NCBI GenBank assembly: GCA_016785225.1 | Contig: JAFBJZ010000623.1 | Span: 3,038,501-3,102,500 of the forward strand | From: Psettodes erumei | Taxonomy: Eukaryota > Chordata > Actinopteri > Pleuronectiformes > Psettodidae | Length of the DNA stretch: 64,000 nt | Direction: 5' to 3' | Shown: positions 1-12,845 of the stretch, one piece after another | Layout: every line of letters begins with the position of its first letter | Numbering within the stretch: position 1 is the first letter of the stretch | Made by a program: the position numbers and the translations under genes | The notes under the pieces: model-generated | Database searches by the model: none | Told to the model about the DNA's origin: nothing | The model's input: the letters and a program-made list of their open reading frames with translations, nothing else

Positions 1-1462
1 GCATGACTTTTCATTACTGTAAATAAGAACTAAATGAGTGGCAGAATTCTGCCTTTCTGCAGATTAAACTGAGTGAAAGTGAACATGAATGTAATCATCC
101 CTGGTCTTACATATCATAAATATACAGTATGAAATTGCACCCATTTAACTATGTATCACAGTGACTCTGAAATAGCTCTATAGAAACTGAAAAATGTTCC
201 TCAACCAGCTTTAAAATTAGTCATTTAATCAGAAGTCACACAACTGGAGGGGTCCATGTGGCTCATCTTCAGAAAACAGTGAAAGGCTGATTTTGTTTTT
301 AATGTGTAAAACATGTTAATGGAGCCTGGAACAACTGAGTCCATGGCAGGGGGAACTTTGAATTCAAGTTTTTTATTTCTGCAGAAAATCAAACAAACCA
401 AACAGCATGATTTGATTCAACAGGTTTCTTTGCCAAGAGATGGAGTGCTCTTCAAGATTCACTCAAAGTCGGCCCTGGTGTAGCATCTGTGTGTTCAGCA
501 CAGCATGTGACTGCGTAACTTATTGACAGAGACTGACACAGACTGAATATTTTTCTACACTGTAGTGCAAACACACACATATTTATATCCTGATTTGTTG
601 TTTTCGGTCTGCCTGGTATAGGAAGCTGTTTACACAAAAGCTCAGGGTTTAACCTTTTTTCACTGTCAACAACCAAACCCCTCTGTTGAAAAACAGGATT
701 TAAGGCTTTATTGATGTGCTGGCCTTTTGTAACAGTGGCCTTGACAGTGCTGGAGAAAGAAAATGTGATGGGACACTACCCACTCATTTATGGTAGTTTT
801 AGTATGTGCTTATGTATTCCATTTTGCTGTCTTATACTTATTTACTAATGTGCATTATTTAAAATGATCATCTTGCTGCTGTTCTTCTTTTCCTAATATA
901 AGATAAGTATTAGTTTTATATATTATTTCATAATTCAATGTACCATGTATGTCATATACTGCACCCACAATTGGAAAATATATACTTCATCTTGTCACCT
1001 TGTACCAATGTACAATGACACAAATGAGACTGCATGTCTCTGCACAATGAATCTTTACTTTAAATTCGGACTTTTAGACTAATCTTACAAAGCATGGCGT
1101 TACTTTTCAGGAAGTATTAATATATTTACTGTGGCACATTGGATTTGGGACATGGATTCAACTAACATCTGCACACTTTGGTCAGTTACAGCTGTATTTG
1201 TAGCATGTTTCTAGAATTTAACATTCTGTCGAAATATATTAAAAAGTATGTATGAACAATAGCTTAGTCTGTCTAGTAATTTTCCTATGAGCACAGATGT
1301 GTTTCTGGCCTTGTGAACGAATGCTGTTGTATCTTCTGTGTTTGTGTTCATTATGTTACAAATCTGATCTGCTTATTAATGTAGACTCACACAATCTGCA
1401 TACTTTGTTCAGTTTTTTTTGTCTGCCTGTGACTTATTGTTTTTGTTATGTTATTGTTACAG
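1..1462. other. Intron of tmem65 (left part outside window)
   Basis: AT-rich sequence with no recognisable exon, repeat or conserved gene. The short open frames here have no family resemblance. It ends in the polypyrimidine-AG acceptor of the exon at 1463. Confidence 0.7.
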
Positions 1463-1530
1463 TCTTGCTGCACAATGCCATCCCTTTTGTTGGATTTGGA
1501 TTCCTGGACAACTGCATCATGATCGTTGCT
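1463..1530 (+). CDS. tmem65: tmem65 coding exon (first in window), TM segment 1
   Basis: Acceptor TTGTTACAG before 1463 and donor GTAAGT at 1531. It enters with two bases completing a Val codon and reads LLHNAIPFVGFGFLDNCIMI then VA, the signature first membrane segment of TMEM65. Confidence 0.92.
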
Positions 1531-4500
1531 GTAAGTGTCCACCTCATGCAGTGCTGTGGTCCCCGGCATCTCAGTGGGTGCAGCAATTTTTTCAGTGTTA
1601 GCGTTTTGATTTCCACAGGGGGAAACTGCAAACTGTCTCTCTGTTTCTCTTTGTTCTCTTCTCTTTGTCTTTTACCATCCAATACACCATCCTTTATTAA
1701 GTCTGTTATTATTTAAATAATTAAATCTAAACCCAGTGGAAATGAGACTGCTCCGATAATGAATACATACACAAATAATACATTTTCTTCTGACTTAATT
1801 CAAAGTGAGCTCACAAAGCAGCACAAGATGATGAATTCTTATGGGGCTTCTACAGGGATCTCGGAAGACAAATGGAGAGAGAAAAAAGAGAATAAATCTA
1901 AATATGGTGGTGGGAAAACATTTTTGGACACCCTTAAAATTTTACACAATCTCAAATATTATCATGAAATATTTGTGGAAAAATCTTTTCTGTGTTTCAA
2001 AAGGTGTGGCTGTAGCTGTGACATCTTTATATATTTCAGGGCAGGTTGAAAATTAGTTTCATAAAAATAATAGGAGCATTTTTTAATACACATCTTCATT
2101 GTGCAAAAACAACGTGTTCTGCGTGTTTCGCAGAACACAGGATTTCACACCCAGTAGAGTTCTGGTCCTCACGGAACAACTCAGCAAACTCCTGTACACC
2201 CACATGTACACACACTGACAGGGCCGCGATGGGGATCACAAAACCAACAGGAAATGAGAGGCAGACTTGTGGTGCGGTCGTCCCTGCGGTGCATCATGAC
2301 CATACGCCGACATAAAGAACAATTTTTTTTGCTTCCTCCTGGCGGTGAGATGGTGGATGAGCAAAGAGGCTGAGATGCACAGTAACAGGGTCATAGCTGC
2401 TTTTCTGGAACCCCAGCAGAACCTGCCATGGACATCCGAGGTCAAAGACATGGAGGAGACAGTGGCGATACAGCTCCCGGACTTCATCACCATGGATGAT
2501 GGGATAATTGAGGACACAGAGCCCCCAGTGGATAAGATGAAGGAGTTCCTCCTCAAGAGTCTCATGACGAGGGTCGTCGGGCGGACACTGAGGAAGGCCA
2601 AGGTGGAGTCCCTCTTGGGAGACCCAAAGCCCATCATCAAATGTCTGTTTGAAAGAGCATGGGCCATAGTGGAAGACAAGGACGTAGACATCACCACCAA
2701 ATCTCTCAAAGGCAAGGACAAGACGATTTTTAAAGACCTATGTAAGAGGTGGGGCTGTGCAGAGAGGGTGACTGTCGCCATGATGTCAGAGGATTATGAA
2801 CTTGAAAAATGTTTTGCTTCCTCTGTCGAAAGTCACTTGGCCAAGAAGAGCAACTTCTTCCTCAGGTTCTTCTGTTGTGTAGGCAGAGGCGACACCGAAA
2901 CCTCTGGGGGAAGAAAAAAGACCACAAGGACGTTGTCGTGATCAGATGGCCAAGGATCCATGTTAGCCCTCATGAATGTGTTGATAGTTTTAACTTGTCC
3001 GGGTTTTCCCTGGGTTGCTCCAGTTTCTCCCAACACTAAGTAGCATGGCAACATACTTCCACGGTCACTCCTTCTTCTAGACCAAAGACACACCATTGAA
3101 TTGAGAATTCTAAATTGACTAAAAGGTAAGGTGCCTTTTTGAGAACCTATTTATTGTTGCTGTATGCTGCTGGAAAGTCTGTGAAGTTGAAAATCCAAAG
3201 AAGTTGACACCATCTGTGATTTTGAGTAAGTTTACTGTGTGGTTGTGAGTAGGAGTGATGATAGGGTAACCGTGTCTGTTTGTGTAACTTGTTTGTAAGC
3301 TTGTTTGCTTTATGTGCTTGAATCTGACTGCTTTAAGAAGGACAGAATATTCCAGGTAGCTGAACCTGTGACTGTGTTTGGACGTGGTCCTCAGTGTTTG
3401 GAACACTTTGAGTTTAGTCCCAATTGGAAGAAAGTAAAATAATCTCAGATAAAATCTAAAGCAGATTTCCGGGTAGATGAACCATCAACCAAAGTAGAAA
3501 AAGTCCAAAGTCTGTACCTACTAAAAAGCCTAAAGGACTGCAGTGCTGCTGATGAAGATGATAATGATGATGACGACTGGATTTTGGAGTACAGAAGGTG
3601 TGAATTGACTTGCCAGGACAATGCAGAGGCATCAACTACAATGACAAAAGGGGGAAGACAAAAGAAAGCAACTCCAGCAACATTAATTGACTCTGCTCAA
3701 TTAACCCTGACCTTTTGCCTTTTGTATATCTTTTGTTATTCGGAGAAAAAAAAGGGTGGATTGAAGAAGAATTACATATACAATGCACATTTCTTTGAAG
3801 GAACATTTGCCTTGACACCAGTGTCTCTGCTCCCCTGCTGATCAAGATTTCCTGATCACACTACCTGGGTGTCCTTTGTCCCAGACAATGTCTGGGAGTC
3901 GTCTCTGTCCCCTACTGAGTTCACCCTCCTGTGTAAAGTTACCCTCGACTGACCAATATACATCCACTATATGATCCATTCATGAACTGGCTGCAACCAC
4001 ACCTGGGGACAGGGTATAGCTATGCTCTTGGCCCTTCACTCTGGGTCAGTCTCTAGTCTCAGACCCACTCTGTGTCGGTCTACTCACCATGACCTGGAAC
4101 TCCAATAAACTCACAGCACCTCAGCAAACTTGTAACTAGACTTGGATTGTTTTTTTTTCTTGAACACATGGTTTCAATAATGCTTGTCCATTTAAATAAT
4201 AGTGATAAAAAACATTTAAAGATAAAAATTGCAACTGTCTAGTGTCATATGAAAATCACTTCCGTCACGCTCAAATTATGATCATGACCCAAACCAGCAC
4301 TAAGAGCAGGTCAGTTATGGTTATGTTTCTGCAACTTGAATCACCCAGTTACTTTTTGCAAAAGCAAAGAACTTTTTAGAGCTCCCTTTCTTCAGTGTCA
4401 CTCCCACAGCACCATTAAAACAATAAAGATGTTTTAGCTATTTGAAATCAGACTTTCATAAACCAGAGTCAACAAATAGAAAATCAGGGCATTATTATTG

Positions 4501-7500
4501 ATATGTTAACATACTGTATAACATTATGAAATGCCAAAGCTTTTTCCCAAAAACCAATACTGGAGCAAAAAAACAAGAATATTTCAACCACATCGATCTT
4601 TTTAAAGTGCACTCAGCAAACACACAAACCAAAATCAATACTTAATCACACTTTTGGGCAGTGATTAGTTTGTGCATACATTGAAATTGTGCATTTTTAA
4701 AGTAAGGTACTGCACAGATCTGACTGTGCTTCTTTGTTCCAGAGCTTTCTGATTATTTTCACAGTCCAGACTGTGAAAGACACTAATGCACCCTGAAGAT
4801 TCCCGGCTGCTTTCCACTTTGTATGGGATCAGAAGACTGCACCAGAGCCTGATAAGCATAAACAGAATAACTGGACACTTCTAGCTCAAAATCTTAAAAA
4901 AACAACTTTTTATGTGAGAAGAACAGTAGTATAGAGCCCGATTAGAGACTGCATTTGGCCAGCAGTGACCATGTTACTGGGTTTCAGTAGTATTTCTGAG
5001 TTATACACATTACGATGGTTTTTTTGGATAGAACATTCAAGTTAGAAAGTAAAGAGGAAACAGATATTGAGAATGAAGATATCTCCATTAGACAGAGGAA
5101 GTTGTCAACACTCGTGATGAGAAACAAACTGACATCACGCACAGTGAATTTGTCGTCCAGATTATGATGTGCTGATGTTGCAGCATTAGCTGGAGTGATG
5201 AGTTTTCCTTGTTATACAAACACATTTCTGTAACCTGTTTGTTTGTGTGTATATTATTCGCCAGGGCACACAGATTGAGCTATCCATTGGCGTTGTCCTC
5301 GGCATCTCAACTATGGCAGGTAAGAGACTTTCAGGATTTTATATTTTGTGATGTTTAGATTTTTTTCTAACGCCCGTGTCTGGGAGTTGAGGTACAATCA
5401 TTGCAACGTGTTTGGAAGGCCAATTCGTTGACAAATCAATAGAAAGATTCATTTCCAATTTCAACGTGGACAGCAGACGCTGTTTCACAATGAAGCTTTG
5501 ATGGTAAACTAACGATCTATGCTGTGACACTCAGCAACCAAAATAAAGTGAGATAACATTTGAGCTGTCTGGCCTAGGTAATGATAATTTCATAAATATG
5601 ATAATATAGTTCACCAGCAGTAAATCCACTTCGCTCAAAGAGGCACATTTGCATTTTAATGTTATCTCCTGTTCCTGTTCAGTGTATCTAGGAGAGACAC
5701 AGAGTTTATGATGTCACATTACAGTGAACGTGATTGTGATGTTAGCCTCAGCTTTGGTGCCTGTTGATGACTGCTCCTACCTACCTCCTACATATTTCAT
5801 AACATCTAACCTTTACAAACAAATGCTGAATATTTGTATCTGGTCCTATACGATTACCACAAAACTTTCCATGAGTCAAAGCTGATGCTGTAACAGAGCA
5901 AAGGAGGTAGAAGCCTGGTGGTTTTTTATATGATGTAGGTATTTGACTCTTCACTTTCAGGAGCTCAATGTGCGTAAAACATGCTTCTCTCTTGATCCTA
6001 CTCATGCAGATTTCAAACTCAGGCCAGTTTTTCAGTGTGGGATTTGGGCAGAGATCGAGAGTTTGAATAAGCCAACGAAGCATTTTCAGACCTGTCAAGA
6101 TTTATAGACTGGATCACTCAGGGGAGAAAGTGTAAAAGTAATTTTGGACAGGCCTCTAGTAGTTTGATAAGTAGAGTCTGCTTATCTCTGTGTGGCAAGA
6201 TTTTTCAATCCAGGTTCGACAGTGAGCTCAAGATCCTCTTAAATGAGTGATCTGAGAATCTGCGTATCCACCCTGGAGCCCACACAGACACTGATAAATA
6301 AAAAGAAGAGGGAGCTTCTGTTCTTTCCTCGAGCACAGTCTCAGCCCAGTTTCTATCACTCAGACTCTGTTTTAAAAGCAGCTGCACCGTTACTCATTCT
6401 CGCTGCACCGGGGACATTCAGTGATCTACAAATCAAGTGGCTGCAGATAGCGAACCCAGCCCAGAGTGATTTAGCACTAGTGTCATGTCTGCATTCAAGT
6501 CCACCAATCAAACGTCTTCCACGAGGCAAACGTCCCAGCTGGCTCGATTGAAGATGGAGGCTGCCCCGTTACAAGACAGTCTGCTGCTGTGTTGGGCTAA
6601 TTACATTATTTAAACAGAGGTAATGATGTGAAAATCACCAGATTTGATTAAATACATTGAAAGAAATACATCTGAAGTTATTAACACAAAATTTATTCCA
6701 CTCTACCCTATACCCACTATACCCAACCTTTACAATTCCCACACCCTCTTCCATTACATTCTCATTATTACACGGCATTAATATGTTTTCATGCCGATCT
6801 GCTGCCTTTTCAAAGCTTAATAACATTCTACATCAACACATCAGCCTGATTAGATGCTTCCAGCCTGATTTCCCTTGCCTCTTTCCCTCTAATTTCTGGT
6901 TTGCTGGTTTGTTCTGAGAGCAGTTTCCACACTCATCAGCCAGACCCAAGTCTGTTTCTACAGCAGAAACTATAAATACAAATACATGTGTGCACACGTG
7001 CAGTAAATACACACATTTACTCGTAGTTATTGGTGGTAAATACCCATGCAGACAGTATTTTTGACCAGAACTTTTAGAAAGTTGGAGAAATATAAGTATG
7101 GGATTAAAGGAACAGCAGGGCAAGGGAGTAAATCTTCCCTTATTGTCTCAATGTTGTAAAATTCTATTTCTATAAAGTCCTGCCATAAAAAATGGAGGAA
7201 GTATCTTTTATATGGTTTGAATTTTGCCCAGACTCATCCCAGCCACCCCCTCTCTCTGTTTCATTTAATCAGCGAGAATGGGGGCAGAAGTAAGAGGCGT
7301 TTTACTCAGTGAACAGTGTAAAAGTGTTTGTTATGTGTTCATCTCCATCTTTGTCGCTGCTTCACTGGAATGTGTGTGTGAGAGTGATTCCACCTCTCAC
7401 TTAAACCTAACTAAGCAGGTCTTCTTGTTTTGATTTAAAATTGAAACGCAAACTGTATGGATTGACTGGCAATGAAAAATTTTAACAGCAACAAGAGAGA

Positions 7501-7888
7501 AATAAAAAAGTTGATTGGAATCTTCATTAAAAAATCGAAATATTGCTGTTACTTACTGAAGGTAAATTATCATCCCCATGTTTTAGAGAGAAGAGGAAAT
7601 TCAGACTCATGTCATTCCCTCCATCTAAATCTTGAAATGTGTGAGACAAACTAATGCTTACCTGAAGCATGTCACATTTTTTTAATCATCCATCCACAGC
7701 TGATGGACTCAGTACTCATGTCTGCTGCCCATAAATCATATCGGGGAACATCCAGCTTCAAACTCACCTAAATCACACAGCAGTCTGTTTTTTTCTCCTC
7801 ATGAAGGCTGTCTCACTCACTGACTCGTGGTCATGAGTTTTTTTCTGGTGAAAATACCAGAAGAATTTCTCCTCATTTAGCACAAACC

Positions 7889-7920
<32 letters not shown>

Positions 7921-10900
7921 TGGCACCAACTCTTGGCCTGCCTCCCTCTTTCTACTCTGAAGTTTTCATGAAGTCATCCACAGAGTGCAACAAGTTAACA
8001 TCACTGACCACTTGCCCGCAGCTTATTAACATGGACACAGACAGGTGAGCCTCTCTGCAGGCCTGCTGAGACGCCGTAAACAACACTTTCCCAGATCGCA
8101 GCACACACTAATTAGACCTTGTGTCTTCAGAGAAACATCTCTCTTCCTCTGTGCTGATCAATGTGGGTGCAGGTCCTGTGGATGCTGTGTTCAGATTTGT
8201 AACTGCAGTTTGTTCACAGACATATTGGTGCTGCATTTCAGAACCCCTGAGGGTTTCTGTGCAGATGCAGCAACACCCTGAACTCAGGGTCATTGACAGC
8301 AGAGGGAATACGAGGAAAGCACAGAATTTATTCTCTTTATTCTACTGCAGTCACATAAAAGCAACAAGATGAAGCCAATTCTCCTGCTCTGCAGACTGAC
8401 TCGTAACAGACCAGAACATATTCACATATAAAGATCTGGTCCTCTGCTTCTTCTTCCTGTCTCATTAGTCATTTCAACATGCTCTCATCCTCTTCTCCTT
8501 TGACACTTAGTGAAGTGCTGATCTGCCACTCACATTATTCATGTGAAGTTCTTCAGCTCAGGGCATTAGCCAACAGCACTTCAGCAGCCCATCTGCCTCA
8601 CTGATTAGCCCAGAATGCACTGTGGTTGTCCATCAGATTCTGCACAAAATCAAGCATGGGAAAAAGCAGCAGTGTGTGTGGTTACCGTAAAAGAAATTAT
8701 TAACCCGTATTTGATCTGTTTATTCTATATTTAGCAATGGTTATTAGGCATTAGGGTGAGTTGTAGGCTAAATATAATTCAAACATGCTTTCTCTTGCCT
8801 CCCACCCCTGGCCCCTGCAATGCAAATGGCCACTCAGGTGACATATGGTGTAATATCGTCAAGTGCCAGAGGGAAGCAGAGGAAGCCAAGTGAAAATCCC
8901 TGAAGTGCTTCTCTTTCTCCAGCTCGTGGTCAGAACCCGCAGTCTCAGTCACAGATACATGCTTTAATAAAGTCCAAAAAGGATATGTTGAAACGAGACC
9001 ACACCCCCTCCATCCTCCAGTGTTTTCTCATCTTTTGTAGCTCACAAGCTCTTTTGTTCTTATTTCAAGATGCACAAAATGTTACATTGCTACATCTGCT
9101 AAAACAGCTGATTCCTCTCCCCAGGTAACTCTGACATATTGCACCACAAAGGCAAAGACAATAATTAGGCACATTATCCCACTTTGTGCCATTATGGCAC
9201 TTTGTCCTTGTGTCATCCATTACAATCTTCAGCTATTATACCTTTTATTCAATACAGTATATTGTTATTAAAGCAACATTTAAAAACGTGGCCATGTGAA
9301 GGAGACCACATTATCGTTTGGCAGATGATGCCAGGTACAGGACTGTGATTATCAGACAAAAAAAAGAGAGTGTCACTACCCCCACACATGATGAGAACTG
9401 CTTCAGACAAACACATTCTGCGCTTCGTGCCTTTCCCCCGACGTAGACCTCAATTTCCTACCATCGTTTGTAATCATGCCTCTTTCTCTTCTCACATTCT
9501 CTTACAGCTGCTGCCCTTGGCAACTTGGTGTCTGATCTGGCAGGACTGGGGTAAGAATCACATACAGTTACTCACATACACACAAACACAGGCAGATATC
9601 TTCATAAAAGTTTATGCAAATCATGGTACAATTTGGTTTTTCACTTTAATACCATTACACTGATTCTACAGCAATACAGTGTATTTTATATGATATCTAG
9701 ATTCACTTTAATGTCTTATAAGGACATTAAAAATGTAGAGTTTTACTCTTTCAGTCAGCTCCCTTTACTGAAGATTATGTCAGTAAAGTGTTTATTGTTA
9801 AACGCTAATTATTGAATGTAGCCCAGAGGAAGATACGCATGAGCAGCAAGGGAGAAAAAGACATACAACCTCCAGATGTTTGTGTCCCAGAGCAAAGAAG
9901 ACAGTGGAATAAGAAAAGCCCAATCATTTCAACTTGTCAGCGGGGGTTAACGAACAAGTGCGAACAAGTTGTATATGAAGGAGGACAGGAGCGTGCCGCC
10001 TGCCATAAATGGCCACTTCACAGCTGATCAGGTAGTGGTGAAGCTGTAGAGGAGAAAAATAAATATGTTAGATGACATACTGGTGTTCTAATAGTTATTT
10101 ATATATGTAGAAGGCAACTGTCATGTAATGTACTTAAGCAAATTCAGGTTTTGTGTGGTATAGGAGAAAAATTCCAGTTTTTGCATTGTAGTGCCCATAA
10201 CATTATCCTCACTCTAATACCAGTGTTATGCTCTGTTCTAATGAGAACAGTATATTTTATTGCTGATTTACTGAAACTCCAGTTTCACACTATATATATA
10301 TATAGTGTGAAAAAATGAAGAAAGTCAGAGGAGGAAAACTATATCTATCTATATATATAGATATAGTTTTCCTCCTCTGACTTTCTTCATTTTTACTTTG
10401 TGTCCACTGACAAAGACAAAAACACAATGAATGCTGCGAAAATGAATCAACACAGGTAGCAGGTCTTACTCCAGCAGTGTGCAGCATGTGATCAGGTTCT
10501 GGACTGAAGGCTGATTGACGTGTCTGAGGTCCTTTGAGGTGATTGCAGTGCTTATGAGTTTCAGTCAGTTGATTCATGGCTATTATCCACTTCAGAGCCC
10601 CCTGGTTGTGACAGGGACCATAATCGCTGGAACCTCCTTCACGGGCTTAATCAACCATAATAATTACAGTAATAGAAGAGGCCTCCAATCATGTGCCACC
10701 AACAATCTATTGGTTGTTTTTCAATGATCTTTTAATTTTTTTCCTTCTTAAGAAATTTGAAAAATCCCTTAAGTTCCGTTTTCAATTTGTCAGTATCGGA
10801 TATTGTGGTGAGAGCGATGAGGGGAGAAAATAATTTCCACGATTTGAGCATATGGCTGCAACATCACAAAATATTAAAAAGGGGAATGGTCTGAATGATT

Positions 10901-12813
10901 TCTGAATGCACTGCAACTATTGAATGTAGGTATTGTGCTGCTGTCGCCGCATGTTTCTTTGTGATTGATTACCTCGGTTGTTGTGGTCTCTGCAAACACG
11001 CTCACAGCTCTGCCTCTGTGTGTGTGCGCCTGTGTTTCCCACTCAATCATAATTGGGAAGTCGGGCCTCTGTGGCTAGTTTGTCAAGGTGAGACTCGATT
11101 ACACCAGGCAAGAGAGGTTTCTTCTTTTACTGTGATCGATTTACCACCAGTGAGTGTGAAGGCTCTGTCTGCTACACCAGTGTCTCAGTGCAGCTGCCCT
11201 GCAAGTGTCCTTCACTGTGACTTGTGCATTGCAGCTTTTGTTCGTTCCAAAGATGAATGGGTCACCTGCACATGTACAGCATCAACCCTCTGTTTCGTGC
11301 CACTCGAGAGGGGGGAGACTCAGCGGGCTTCTTGCTGTTTGTGGATTTGATCAGAAGCTCAAGGTGCAAACTTGTTGCTTGTCTTGTTCTTTAGTTTTCT
11401 CAGATCCTGACATCAGATCTGATATCTTCAATGTTGACTTTCAGTTTAGTTTTGCTCAACCAGGTGACAGATTGAGCTGTTGCTTTATTTATTGGTTTTT
11501 ATCATTGCAGCTCTGTGCTCAGCCTTTACAAAGATACCAAGATCCTCAGTTTCAGGAAGTTTGAGTTTGATTCATTTTCTCTAAAAAAAATACTCAAAAG
11601 AAAGTGTTTGTTTGTCCATGAGAGAAACTTTGACTTTGGCTTGACTCAGTCAGAGCATGAGTGGAGTGGAGAGCGATGCTTTAAAGAAACATGTACTTAA
11701 TCTTTTGAGTTGTTTGGCGGACGTGCAGGTATGCTTCTTCTGCTCCTGGATTCAAGTAGGGCCTTTAAAGCAACGACATGTTTCCACTTCTGTACTGACA
11801 GTCGATGGAGAGAGGCAGGAGATCCCGACGTCAGAGCAGGGAAAAAAGGACCTTCACACCAGAAATCCCAGTGAAAGTGTGGTTTCTCAGTCAGGTAATT
11901 GATCAGCACAAACAGATGTAGCTGTCAATACAGCATGCTCCTCTAGAGTCCTTTCACACTGACTGAATCTTTCTAATGTCTGTTTTCCTCAGTGTAGAGA
12001 CACTGACTGAGCTCAGCTGCTCTCCCTCTCTGCTCTAGTTAGCTATTTTCCTATACTGTACGTGTCTGTGTATGTGCGTATGTTTGCCGTGTGGAGAGTT
12101 ATACTTGGCTCAGTGTGTAAGGTTTTCCTGCGTGCGTGTGTGTGCGTGTTTTGATGGATACAGCCAACCAGCTGAATCTTAGCTGCGTCCATAATGAAGC
12201 TCATGAGTCACTCTGACCAATTTGTTACTGATCCTCCTGCACAGCCTGCTCTCGGCTGTGGTTTGTGCGCTCTTATGGACGCATCGGTGGCTTTCTGGGG
12301 CATGCACGGGGCATTAATGTGGTAGATAAAATCAGAGAAAACGGGGCAACAACTCCAGACTTGTGTGTGCTCCAGGAATATCAAGTGGGGACCCAATTTT
12401 CTGAGTGTGTGAGTGTCTGAGTAGGGCGGATGTGAGTTCATCATGTTGAAGGAGGATCTCTTAAATGAGACTCATATCCATTATGAAAGTCCACATGTTC
12501 ACCATCAACTGTGGCTCATTGATCATTGGAACATCTTTCTTCCATTTGGTTTATCTGCTTTCTGACATGTTAAATCACAATATGTCTCGGTAATCTCCAA
12601 TATGGAAGTATCCAGTACATTCCCCTGACTGTGACACCAAAGACTCAATTCTGCCCCCTGTTGCCATCTTTGAGTATGACATCATTCATCAGTCACAGTG
12701 CAATGTAAATGTTATCTGCAGAAAATTTCTACTTTTACTATTCCTGTTCAGCTCTGATGACACCCAGCCTCACCCAGCCTCACACATGCATATATACACA
12801 CTCTCTCTCACAC

Positions 12814-12845
<32 letters not shown>

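Noticed and set aside
2236..2781. Minus-strand open frame of 181 aa
   Set aside because: It is the antisense shadow of the 2357-2941 frame, which has the more protein-like composition.
8019..8044. Exon-like unit between CCCGCAG and GTGAGC
   Set aside because: Only about 25 nt, no matching TMEM65 sequence, and flanking TMEM65 exons join in phase without it.
10895..11350. Plus-strand open frame of 151 aa in a tmem65 intron
   Set aside because: Cys-rich with no motif or family resemblance; consistent with noise.
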